A stretch of DNA of 6,688 nt from Planctomycetes bacterium RBG_13_46_10 (GCA_001824645.1 MHYD01000043.1:2417-9104); one strand, 5' to 3'. Counted from the first letter of the stretch, positions 1-6,161 are shown. A program made the numbers and translations. The notes: generated by a model from the sequence alone, not told the origin.

Positions 1-101
1 AGATTATCACACTCAAACAATTATCCAAAGGGATTTTAGATAGATATTACGAGCCTGTCAATAGTTCAATCGATCGATGAAAATCTCAGATAAATTTGCG
101 T

Positions 102-130
102 TTGCTTTGGAATGATTCTAAAGATATACT
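102..130 (+). promoter_or_regulatory. Candidate sigma70-type promoter for pilT
   Basis: A TATACT hexamer at 125-130 matches the -10 consensus at five of six positions. It lies 17 bp downstream of TTGCTT (102-107), which shares only the TTG of the -35 consensus. Transcription would start near 137, leaving a leader of about 60 nt before the pilT start codon. The surrounding sequence is AT-rich, so a chance match is possible. No operator was recognised, although a perfect 10-bp palindrome, ATCGATCGAT, lies just upstream at 69-78. Confidence 0.35.
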
Positions 131-198
131 AAATAAAGTTATAAAAATCTAAAGTGATAGTTAAATATACTTTCATACTATTTGCGGTGGAGACTAAC

Positions 199-1335
199 AT
201 GGCTGAAAATTATTCTGAAACAGCGAAGGTTTATCCAACCGAAAAAATGGGCCAGTTCAGCATTCTTGACATGCTTGTTTACTTTGAAAAACACGGCGCG
301 CTGCGGGTCTCTGACCTCCATATAAAAGTCGGCGCACCGCCTACATATCGCATCGACGGCGACCTGGTAAAACTCAAAGGCCCAAACGTCACAACGGATA
401 TGTCTAAGCAACTTATCTATCCACTGCTGAGCGACGAAAATCTCAGCAAATTGAAAAACCAGTATAGCGTAGATTGTTCCTATCGGCTTCGCTCGCTGCA
501 GTTCAGAATCAATATCTTCAAAGAAAACGATGGAATAGCTGCGGCCATCCGGGCACTATCGCTTGATGTTCCTAAAATAGAAGATATCGGCTTTGCAAAT
601 AATATCTGGGAGGATATTGTTAACCTCAAGCATGGACTGGTACTTTTAACCGGCATCACAGGTGCCGGTAAATCCACAACTATTGCTTCGCTTATCGGCA
701 GAATCAGCGAAAAACATGCTTGTCGAATCATAACCGTCGAGGACCCCATAGAATACATCTACCAGCAGAAATATTCGATTGTCTCGCAACGCGAAGTTGG
801 AAAGGACGTTAAATCCTTTCTACATGGACTAAAGGAAATGATGCGGGAGGACCCAGACGTAATATTTGTCGGCGAAATGCGCGACCCGGAGACAATAGCA
901 ATGACACTTATGGCAGCCGAGACAGGCCATCTGGTCTTTTCCACGCTGCACACAAGAGACGCCACCGGCACTGTGTCACGAATACTGGATTATTTTCCTT
1001 CAGGCAGACAGGCTGAAGTGCGAAACCAGCTTTCACTCGGACTGGCTTACATCATCTGTCAAAAACTCGTGCCCAAAAAAGACGGCACAGGCAGAATTGT
1101 AGCCATGGAAATCCTCAATAATAACTATGCCTGCGCCAACCTGATTCGCACAGGCAAGATTGAGCAATTATATTCACAATTACAGACAAAAACGCGGGAA
1201 AAGCCCGATGAAAAAATGATAACCATGGAAAAGCACCTGGCCATGCTGGTAAAACAGGATAAAGTCGATTTGCTCGAAGCCAAAAAGTGGGCCAATGACC
1301 TAAAAGCCTTCACAGATTGTATGCAGCGGGAATGA
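199..1335 (+). CDS. pilT: PilT-family type IV pilus retraction ATPase
   Basis: This 378-aa protein belongs to the PilT/GspE secretion-ATPase superfamily; PilT hexamers power pilus retraction at the cytoplasmic base of the pilus. Visible motifs are the N-terminal SDLHIKVGAPP (38-48) typical of PilT, Walker A GITGAGKST (152-160), Asp box RIITVEDPIEY (176-186), Walker B PDVIFVGE (219-226) running into MRDPET, and His box TGHLVFSTLHT (242-252). The C-terminal segment ANLIRTGKIEQLYSQLQT (313-330) matches the PilT AIRNLIRE region and separates it from PilB/GspE. Walker A carries I and A where P and S are usual; the catalytic Lys is intact. The ATG at 199 was chosen because GGTGGAG (186-192) sits 6 nt upstream of it and the usual PilT N-terminus follows; a GTG at 154 would add 15 residues of no recognisable family sequence. 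No other pilus gene is in the window. The gene may be co-transcribed with the membrane protein genes that follow. Confidence 0.92.
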   Translation: MAENYSETAKVYPTEKMGQFSILDMLVYFEKHGALRVSDLHIKVGAPPTYRIDGDLVKLKGPNVTTDMSKQLIYPLLSDENLSKLKNQYSVDCSYRLRSLQFRINIFKENDGIAAAIRALSLDVPKIEDIGFANNIWEDIVNLKHGLVLLTGITGAGKSTTIASLIGRISEKHACRIITVEDPIEYIYQQKYSIVSQREVGKDVKSFLHGLKEMMREDPDVIFVGEMRDPETIAMTLMAAETGHLVFSTLHTRDATGTVSRILDYFPSGRQAEVRNQLSLGLAYIICQKLVPKKDGTGRIVAMEILNNNYACANLIRTGKIEQLYSQLQTKTREKPDEKMITMEKHLAMLVKQDKVDLLEAKKWANDLKAFTDCMQRE

Positions 1336-1338
1336 AAT

Positions 1339-1386
1339 TCGTCGCTTGTGACTCATGTCCCGTGACCCGAGCGACGAGTGACGAGT
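1339..1386 (+). repeat. Hairpin and tandem 7-mer repeat between pilT and the first zinc-ribbon gene
   Basis: TCGTCGCT (1339-1346) and AGCGACGA (1370-1377) form a perfect 8-bp inverted repeat around a 23-nt loop. The 3' arm overlaps two tandem copies of GACGAGT (1373-1379 and 1380-1386), and GTGAC recurs inside the loop (1348-1352 and 1362-1366). No T-run follows, so it does not look like an intrinsic terminator. It could be an mRNA-processing or attenuating hairpin, or a remnant of a dispersed intergenic repeat. It fills most of the 60-bp gap between the two coding regions. Confidence 0.5.
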
Positions 1387-1395
1387 AACGAAAAT

Positions 1396-2292
1396 ATGAC
1401 CATTCAGTTTAACTGTCCCCATTGTGGTACGATTATAGCCTTTGATGAGAAGCACAGCGGCAAACGTGCACGATGTTTAAGCTGTGGGCAGCTTTTCATA
1501 ATCCCCTCCAAAGACCAGGAAAAGCCCAGGAAAATTAAGCCCGAAAAAGAAAAACCCGGTGAGCCGCTGCCCGGCTTTTACCGATCTGCATTTATTGATA
1601 ACTGGAAGCTCTTCGCAAAATCGGAAAATATCACCGGCTTGGTGTTCATAACGGCAGCAGTTATATTAAAATTCTTCACGGCTCGTTTGAATTTTACTGT
1701 GACAGTATCTGCAATTCGTTCTATCGATATACCTGTACCCTTAGGATATATTCTTCACACAGCAGCCTGGGGATTTCTGTTCTGGTATTACATGGAGATA
1801 ATTTATTCCACTGCCTTTGAAATTGAAAAACTACCGGATATTGCTATGGGGGGATTCAATGGACTCATCTGGCACATTATTAAATCAGTATATACTTTTG
1901 CTATTGCACTACTTGTGGTTGAACTGCCGTTTGTCGTTATTGCTATAATAGCGAAGATAACAGGCGATATGCTGATTATGCTTTTACTCTGCGGATTGTT
2001 CTTTTTTCCAATAGCCATATTAACAGTTGCGATAGGCAGAGACCTGACAATGTTAAGGCCTGATTATTTACTGATTCCTGTCTTACGAGCTTTTACACCT
2101 TATCTTGCAATGTCGATACCGCTCGGCGTCGCTGCTTTTCTTCAGCTTCACGCAAAGCAATACAACGGCCAGGAACCCATGATTGCTGCTAGTCATTTAT
2201 TATTAAATCTCGGTGCACAGATTCCCATCCTGATGTCTATGCGTGCGATAGGTTTTTTCTATAAACATTATACATGCCATCTGCCCTGGTGA
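1396..2292 (+). CDS. Zinc-ribbon multi-pass membrane protein, paralogue 1
   Basis: This 298-aa protein has two parts. Residues 1-37 are a zinc ribbon with Cys pairs at 7/10 and 27/30 (CPHC, CLSC). A Lys/Glu/Pro-rich linker (about 38-57) leads to a membrane domain with roughly six hydrophobic segments, near 79-96, 116-136, 158-186, 190-213, 233-250 and 264-288. Conserved-looking stretches shared with the next gene are LPGFYR, FIDNWKLF, FEIEKLPDI, FPIAILTVAIGRD, LRPDYL and MRAIGFFYKHY. The membrane part resembles DUF4013-like proteins, but that is a visual impression. The function is unknown; the ribbon would face the cytoplasm if the N-terminus is inside. ATG 1396 was chosen over an in-frame GTG at 1378 because the paralogue starts with the same MTIQF; the ribosome binding site is weak. 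It stops 3 nt before the next gene, which suggests translational coupling. Confidence 0.8.
   Translation: MTIQFNCPHCGTIIAFDEKHSGKRARCLSCGQLFIIPSKDQEKPRKIKPEKEKPGEPLPGFYRSAFIDNWKLFAKSENITGLVFITAAVILKFFTARLNFTVTVSAIRSIDIPVPLGYILHTAAWGFLFWYYMEIIYSTAFEIEKLPDIAMGGFNGLIWHIIKSVYTFAIALLVVELPFVVIAIIAKITGDMLIMLLLCGLFFFPIAILTVAIGRDLTMLRPDYLLIPVLRAFTPYLAMSIPLGVAAFLQLHAKQYNGQEPMIAASHLLLNLGAQIPILMSMRAIGFFYKHYTCHLPW
1429..1502 (+). repeat. Zinc-ribbon coding repeat, copy 1 (partner at 2329-2402)
   Basis: This segment and 2329-2402 are the best-preserved part of the tandem duplication. They align without gaps at a fixed 900-bp offset and share an identical 17-mer (starting at 1429 and 2329) and an identical 14-mer, CAGCTTTTCATAAT (starting at 1489 and 2389). 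The linker and membrane-coding parts have diverged much more. Strong constraint on the ribbon, or gene conversion limited to it, could explain the contrast. Confidence 0.7.
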
Positions 2293-2295
2293 CAC

Positions 2296-3177
2296 ATGAC
2301 CATACAATTTTACTGTCCAAAGTGTGACACGATTATAGCCTTTGACAGAAAACACTGCGGCAAACGAGCACGATGTACAACCTGCGGACAGCTTTTCATA
2401 ATACCATGCGAAGACTATGAAAAACCGCAAACAATTGAGGCTGAGGTTAAAAGAGCCGACCCACTGCCCGGTTTTTACAGGGCGGTATTCATCGACAACT
2501 GGAAACTATTTGCCGACTTAGATAACACAACGGCCTTGGTATTTGTTCTTGCAGCAGTATTCTTCAAATTTCTATTCGGCACTCAGATATGTTGCATGAA
2601 TATTATCTCTTTCGTAGTCGCCTGGGGCTGGCTGCTTGGATTTTACATGAACACTATTTACGAGACAGCATTCGAGATAGATAGGCTGCCAGAAATTTAC
2701 TTAGGTACAAGCCTCACTTTTCTATGGTACATTATCAAGCCGCTTTTAACCTTCGCGTGGACTATGGCGGTAGTTCAGCTTCCATTTATCATAGCGTCCA
2801 GCTTTCTGCAAAATACAAGCTAGGCCAATGACAATATACAGTATGTAGGAATCGTGCCGCTGCTACTATTTATTCTCGGCTTATTCATTTTTCCGATGGC
2901 GATTCTAACAATCGCTGTTGGAAAGGACATTACGCTGTTAAGACCTGATTATCTATTCAAACCTGTAGCCAGAGCATTTGGGCCATATTTGGTAGTTGTT
3001 ACATTGCTTGTCTCTGTCGGTGTCACTGAAATGCAAACCAAGTCTTTTACGGGCACAAATCTTGCGATAGACGCATTTTATTTGTTGCTGGACATTGCAA
3101 TCCAGATTATTGCCATATTCGCGATGCGTGCAATAGGTCTTTTCTATCGCCACTATAGCTGTTACTTTGCATGGTGA
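2296..3177 (+). pseudogene. Zinc-ribbon membrane protein, paralogue 2, interrupted by an in-frame amber codon
   Basis: This tandem copy of the preceding gene would be 293 codons long, but codon 176 is TAG (2821-2823). The N-terminal piece (175 aa) has zinc-ribbon cysteines at 7, 10, 27 and 30, extra cysteines at 21 and 38, and the first membrane segments. Reading on in the same frame gives 117 further codons without a stop that align well with paralogue 1 (FPMAILTIAVGKD, LRPDYLF, MRAIGLFYRHY, terminal Trp), ending at TGA 3175-3177. The first 37 residues match paralogue 1 at 30 positions. The amber lies in a poorly conserved stretch between membrane segments. The simplest reading is a recent nonsense mutation or a sequencing error. 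Alternatives are read-through, or re-initiation at GTG 2854, which would give a separate 107-aa protein; AGGA at 2847-2850 lies only 3 nt before that GTG, closer than is ideal. Confidence 0.75.
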
Positions 3178-3264
3178 AACTACCTTCATCAGATGCTATT
3201 TCAACCTATCCGGCACCCACATAACCCAAAGAAGGCTTTTTGTTTGTAGCATATAGTCAGTCGC

Positions 3265-3567
3265 TTAGGTTGCTCGATAAGCCTCGATGGCTTCGGCTTT
3301 GTTGCTGACTATCATTACACCAGACCAAACATGGGCAGTGTTGGGGGGTTTTGCACCACCCTGTTTTACCAAGGTTATCTCTTTAAGAAGCTCTCCTGGC
3401 GGCAGCCGTTTAAAGTCAGCAATATTTGTGATACGCTCCTTATAGGATGAAATTATACTTCTTAGAAATTCGGTGCCTCTTGCCTCTTCAGTTGATATCT
3501 CTAGATTGATTTGCTCAAGATCATACTCTCCTTTGATCTCCCTTTTATATTCAACGTATTCAGCCAT
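3265..3567 (-). CDS. Conserved-looking 100-aa hypothetical protein
   Basis: I do not recognise this protein. It is 100 aa, with no signal peptide or membrane segment, so it is probably cytoplasmic. The N-terminal half is charged (MAEYVEYKREIKGEYDLEQ) and followed by a likely helix (about 33-66). The C-terminal third contains a Gly/Pro-rich turn (GGAKPPN, 70-76), a short hydrophobic stretch (HVWSGVMIVSN, 79-89) and a final helix. The start is well supported: AAGGGG at 3575-3580 (complement) sits 7 nt upstream of the ATG. It begins 22 nt after the stop codon of the lipoprotein gene on the same strand and probably shares its mRNA. Its stop is TAA. It meets the plus-strand paralogue tail-to-tail across 87 bp. 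Confidence 0.7.
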   Translation of the reverse strand: MAEYVEYKREIKGEYDLEQINLEISTEEARGTEFLRSIISSYKERITNIADFKRLPPGELLKEITLVKQGGAKPPNTAHVWSGVMIVSNKAEAIEAYRAT

Positions 3568-3589
3568 AAAAAGACCCCTTCATATTTGT

Positions 3590-4504
3590 TCAGGGTATAA
3601 TTTTAGCCTTTTCGAATTCTTTATAAACTTCCTCTGCATTCCTTTTAATGACTTGATCCTGAAGTCGTTTTCTAGCATTCTCAATATTTGTGGGTCCTAG
3701 CGTTCCCTCAGGTTCTAAAGATTTGAGAGCTTCCACAGCTTTTTTCAAGTCATTTTCTGTTAGACGGCCAATTGCTTCTGTGCATTGCCTGAACATATCC
3801 TTTTGTTCAGGTGTCGCTTTTATACGTTCTAGTACTTTTACAATATCTTTGTCTGTCTCTCGTTCCTTAACTCCGGCATCTGTTTGAATCGCCTGTATTG
3901 CGCCAATAAACGTTCCGGCAAAGTAATAGCTGTGAAGGTCTGTTACCGCCTGCTCGAATGGATACTCATTAACATCCTTTTGAATCCCTGTTAAAATAGG
4001 GATAAAAGCCGCCTTTCGCTGGGCGTTCATCGCCGCAATAAGAGCGGGAATCGTCCTTTCGAAATAATAGTTTTTATCGATAGTAGCTTTAGAGCCAGTC
4101 ACACCGGCTGCCACACCGGCAAGCGCGGTCTTTGTCGCGGCACTATCGAACAAAACACCTGCTATATTTAAACCAATCCCTAAGATTTCCACCGACGAAT
4201 CCAGAAGCTGCTTGTCAGATGTCATTTGTCTAATGAACTGAATATAACGTATATTCATCATCGTCAGGCGTCCCGCTATGAACTTATCTCTCGCTGCTTT
4301 TAACTGGTTAATAGTTGTTTTTGGATCTTTTTTTAGCTGGTAATAGTCAGCAATCGAATTGGTATCATCAAAATGGGCAGCTAACTGCTTAAGGTCCTTA
4401 TCCACATCAAACGACGGCTCTGGTGCACCACCATAATAAGTAGAATTACACCCGGCAAATAGCACGCTGATTAAGATAGAAACTATTTGAATCATCCGTT
4501 TCAT
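3590..4504 (-). CDS. Putative lipoprotein of unknown function
   Basis: This 304-aa protein starts with a type II signal peptide: MKRM, a hydrophobic core, then lipobox LFAGC with the acylated Cys at 19. Asn at +2 does not match an Asp inner-membrane retention signal, so outer-membrane sorting is plausible if this is a diderm. The mature part is mainly helical. A Gly/Ala-rich apolar stretch lies at about 103-139 (VEILGIGLNIAGVLFD then TALAGVAAGVTG). It is followed by IDKNYYFERTIPALIAAMNAQR (142-163) and YPFEQAVTDLHSYYFAGT (181-198), a pattern I have a vague sense of seeing in uncharacterised bacterial lipoproteins, without a function. The C-terminus is charged (about 215-304). GGAGGT at 4514-4519 (complement) lies 9 nt upstream of the ATG. 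The 100-aa gene follows after 22 nt. No enzymatic motif is visible. Confidence 0.82.
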   Translation of the reverse strand: MKRMIQIVSILISVLFAGCNSTYYGGAPEPSFDVDKDLKQLAAHFDDTNSIADYYQLKKDPKTTINQLKAARDKFIAGRLTMMNIRYIQFIRQMTSDKQLLDSSVEILGIGLNIAGVLFDSAATKTALAGVAAGVTGSKATIDKNYYFERTIPALIAAMNAQRKAAFIPILTGIQKDVNEYPFEQAVTDLHSYYFAGTFIGAIQAIQTDAGVKERETDKDIVKVLERIKATPEQKDMFRQCTEAIGRLTENDLKKAVEALKSLEPEGTLGPTNIENARKRLQDQVIKRNAEEVYKEFEKAKIIP

Positions 4505-4548
4505 AAAGGTTACACCTCCATAATTCTTCTTACAGATTACTCTCGCTC

Positions 4549-4564
4549 GTGTTTATACAAACAC
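4549..4564 (-). promoter_or_regulatory. Perfect 6-bp hairpin in the lipoprotein gene leader
   Basis: GTGTTT (4549-4554) and AAACAC (4559-4564) form a perfect 6-bp stem around a 4-nt loop, about 45 nt upstream of the lipoprotein ATG. No U-run follows in either direction, so it is not an obvious terminator. It could be an operator dyad or an mRNA-stabilising hairpin. A stem this short in AT-rich DNA may also be chance. Confidence 0.3.
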
Positions 4565-4573
4565 ACTCAACTA

Positions 4574-4612
4574 TTAGTTACATGCCCCCATGGGATTTGC
4601 TCGCCTTGCCAT
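4574..4612 (-). CDS. Possible 12-codon leader ORF
   Basis: This ORF encodes MARRANPMGACN and ends in tandem stops TAA-TAG. A purine-rich GGGAGAGGT lies just upstream of the ATG (complement of 4617-4625), a plausible Shine-Dalgarno. It ends about 70 nt before the lipoprotein start. It could be a leader peptide or a degraded gene start; the MARRA opening is faintly like the N-terminus of some REP-associated tyrosine transposases, but nothing downstream supports that. An ORF this short arises easily by chance, so only the ribosome-binding context argues for it. Confidence 0.2.
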   Translation of the reverse strand: MARRANPMGACN

Positions 4613-4630
4613 ATATACCTCTCCCTTTTG

Positions 4631-4705
4631 TCACGTTAATTTCACCATACTAAGACAACGGCTTATTCTCGCTACTTCTATGGATTCCACATAGTACAAT
4701 TTCAA
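4631..4705 (-). CDS. Possible 24-codon small ORF with TTG start
   Basis: The deduced peptide is 24 aa (opening MKLYYVESIEVARI) and ends in TGA. Its main support is a very strong Shine-Dalgarno, GAGGAGG (complement of 4711-4717), placed 5 nt before the TTG. An ATG also follows this motif at once but would encode only two residues before a stop. The peptide has no recognisable domain. The strong ribosome binding site without a long ORF is the notable point; it may be a leader peptide, a remnant of a lost gene, or a purine-rich stretch with another role. Confidence 0.25.
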   Translation of the reverse strand: MKLYYVESIEVARISRCLSMVKLT

Positions 4706-4845
4706 CTCATCCTCCTCTTAAAATCAAACAGAAAATCCTAATATTTCCACATAATTCCACAAAATCTGAAAAATATCACTCGAACCCGCTCAGCCTTTTA
4801 CTGAGTTTTCCTCTCGTTTTCACTTTGATTGAATTTGTCGTTCCT

Positions 4846-4935
4846 TTACTTTTTTGTAAGCTTAACCTCTTTCATCTTCCTCAATATCTTAAGTTTTTCT
4901 TTTCTATCCAGAATCTCTTCTAATTCACCAATCAT
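4846..4935 (-). CDS. Possible 29-aa charged small protein
   Basis: This ORF starts at ATG 4935, 60 nt after the maf stop on the same strand, and ends in TAA. The product is 29 aa and rich in Lys, Glu and Leu (opening MIGELEEILDRKEKLKIL), consistent with a single amphipathic helix or a degenerate coding scrap. A weak Shine-Dalgarno, GGAAAG (complement of 4945-4950), lies 9 nt upstream. It could be a small last gene of the maf operon. Composition alone cannot separate a true small protein from chance. Confidence 0.25.
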   Translation of the reverse strand: MIGELEEILDRKEKLKILRKMKEVKLTKK

Positions 4936-4995
4936 ATGAAATCACTTTCCGCAATTTGCCAATTCATTTTAGCCCTAAAATAATCTCTCGGTATT

Positions 4996-5583
4996 TTAAC
5001 CAACAAATTTCTTCAGTAATTGTTGTAGGAGTTCCATAGGCAAACCCATTACGTTCGTCAGGCTGCCTTCGATTTTCTCGACAAACTCATCGCCGCTCTC
5101 TTGAATGGCATAAGCTCCGGCTTTGTCCCGCCAAGAACCACCTTTAATATGTTCGGCGATTTGCTCGGCGGTCATCTTCTTAGGATAAACAATTGTGGTG
5201 TCACTTTCTACTACTTCGATGCCGTCACTTAGCCTGACAACTGCAAGGCCGGTTATAACTTTATGAGGTTTGCTAAATATTTTCTTTGTAATCCGCTCGG
5301 CATCTTTCGCATCAGCGGGCTTGCCAATAATTTCGCCGTCAAAATCAACAACCGTATCTGCTCCAATCACCAAACAATCCGGATGTTTCACCGCTACACT
5401 TTTCGCTTTAGCCAATGCCAACATTTTGGCGTATTCACACGCATTATGTCCCCCAGTCGGATAGGCCGACTCATCGATGTCAGGAGTAATAGTAGTGAAC
5501 CTATAACCTACCTCAGCTAATAACTGTTTTCGCCGAGGCGAGGCCGAAGCCAAAATTATGGAGAACCGAAACTGATTGGACAT
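4996..5583 (-). CDS. maf: Maf-family nucleoside triphosphate pyrophosphatase
   Basis: This 195-aa protein has the length and motifs of Maf, a cytoplasmic house-cleaning enzyme that hydrolyses non-canonical or pyrimidine nucleoside triphosphates to the monophosphate and pyrophosphate. The signature LASASPRRKQLL spans 11-22 (Ser13, Arg17 and Arg18 in the nucleotide/phosphate site). The catalytic Asp76 is in GADTVV (74-79), followed by GKP (Lys88), then AGAYAIQ (155-161) and EGSLTNVMGLP (172-182). The ADTVV and AGAYAIQ motifs fit the dTTP/UTP-type (YhdE-like) subgroup rather than the 7-methyl-GTP (YceF-like) one; this is family-based inference. The ATG lies 17 nt after the AMMECR1 gene stop with no evident Shine-Dalgarno, which suggests translational coupling within an operon. 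Confidence 0.93.
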   Translation of the reverse strand: MSNQFRFSIILASASPRRKQLLAEVGYRFTTITPDIDESAYPTGGHNACEYAKMLALAKAKSVAVKHPDCLVIGADTVVDFDGEIIGKPADAKDAERITKKIFSKPHKVITGLAVVRLSDGIEVVESDTTIVYPKKMTAEQIAEHIKGGSWRDKAGAYAIQESGDEFVEKIEGSLTNVMGLPMELLQQLLKKFVG

Positions 5584-5600
5584 ACACTTGAATCTGGTGT

Positions 5601-6161
5601 TTAGATTTCTTTAAACGTTGAGCCGAATACATCGGCTGTAAATAAATAGACTTCCGTATCCGGGTCACGCCAAGCATCAGCGGGAAGACCTGCTTTATGT
5701 GCACAGCAATAAGACAGGAATTCCTCTTTGCTCCAGCCGGTCTCGGTGGCAACCTGTGGCAGAAAACAGCCTGAAGCACGTCCCCGTTTTATATAGATGC
5801 CATCAACACCAAGCTGCAGACTCAATGGATCATTTGTCAACCGCAGCGGCGATAGTACCGATATTTCAACATCCAGGTTTTTTAATTCGTTGGGCCTAAT
5901 CGTGTCAGAGAAAAAACGCGGGTCACCGGTCGCCGAAGCTCTTGCCATCTGGCTGACCAACTCAATCAACGGTCCCTCAGAAATGAATTGGCCGATACAG
6001 CCGCGTAACCGGCCTTTATTTTTCAATGTCACGAAGCAGCCGCAATGGGCGTTAAGTTCAGGGTCATCCGATCGAGGTTCAGGAATCGGTCTTCTGGTTA
6101 TAACCGCCTCAACAGTGTCACGTGCTGTTTTAAGCAAAATTCTTTTTTGCGTCTCATCCAT
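5601..6161 (-). CDS. AMMECR1-domain protein (AmmeMemoRadiSam protein A type)
   Basis: This 186-aa single-domain protein matches the AMMECR1 family, named after a human gene and widespread in archaea and bacteria. The hallmark LRGCIG is at 52-57, preceded by CGCFVTLKNKG (40-50). GVDGIYIKRGRASGCFLPQV (118-137) and the GWSKEEFLSYCCAHKAGLP region (142-160) complete the domain. The biochemical role of the bacterial protein is not firmly established; in many genomes it is found with a Memo-like protein and a radical SAM enzyme, neither of which is in this window. Cysteines 40, 42 and 55 lie near the conserved motif. GGTGG about 8 nt upstream of the ATG is a modest ribosome binding site. It sits 48 nt after the DedA-like gene and 17 nt before maf. 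Confidence 0.9.
   Translation of the reverse strand: MDETQKRILLKTARDTVEAVITRRPIPEPRSDDPELNAHCGCFVTLKNKGRLRGCIGQFISEGPLIELVSQMARASATGDPRFFSDTIRPNELKNLDVEISVLSPLRLTNDPLSLQLGVDGIYIKRGRASGCFLPQVATETGWSKEEFLSYCCAHKAGLPADAWRDPDTEVYLFTADVFGSTFKEI

Larger units (their letters stand above)
4505..4995. other. 490-bp spacer between maf and the lipoprotein gene
   Basis: This AT-rich region has no gene longer than about 30 codons that I can support. On the minus strand it holds the lipoprotein ribosome binding site, a small leader hairpin and three very short ORFs preceded by Shine-Dalgarno-like sequences (listed separately). It also has three copies of TTCCACA (4685-4691, 4745-4751, 4755-4761). A minus-strand TATAAA (4552-4557) could be a -10 element for the lipoprotein gene, but there is no good -35 sequence about 17 bp upstream. 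A 5-bp hairpin (4789-4805) followed by TTTT on the plus strand has no upstream plus-strand gene to terminate. Confidence 0.6.

Noticed and set aside
3..80. Possible 3' end of an upstream gene (25 open codons ending in TGA at 78-80)
   Set aside because: It is too short to distinguish from chance, and the deduced peptide matches nothing I recognise.
154..198. GTG start extending pilT by 15 residues
   Set aside because: A GGTGGAG ribosome binding site sits 6 nt before the ATG at 199, and the added residues match nothing in the family.
1378..1395. GTG start extending zinc-ribbon paralogue 1 by six residues
   Set aside because: It lies inside the tandem repeat/hairpin, and the paralogue starts at the equivalent of ATG 1396.
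3178..3264. Bidirectional terminator between the convergent genes
   Set aside because: Only a 4-bp AT-rich stem near AAAGAAGGCTTTTT and a distant 6-bp inverted repeat (3192-3197 with 3247-3252) are visible; neither is convincing.
4574..4705. Relic of an insertion sequence (MARRA-like transposase start)
   Set aside because: No terminal inverted repeats, target-site duplication or further transposase sequence is visible.
4745..4761. DnaA boxes or a replication origin
   Set aside because: TTCCACA lacks the TTATNCACA consensus, and there is no dnaA/dnaN context or AT-rich unwinding array.
4789..4805. Intrinsic terminator on the plus strand (5-bp stem followed by TTTT)
   Set aside because: The stem is short and AT-rich in its loop, and no plus-strand gene lies upstream for it to terminate.
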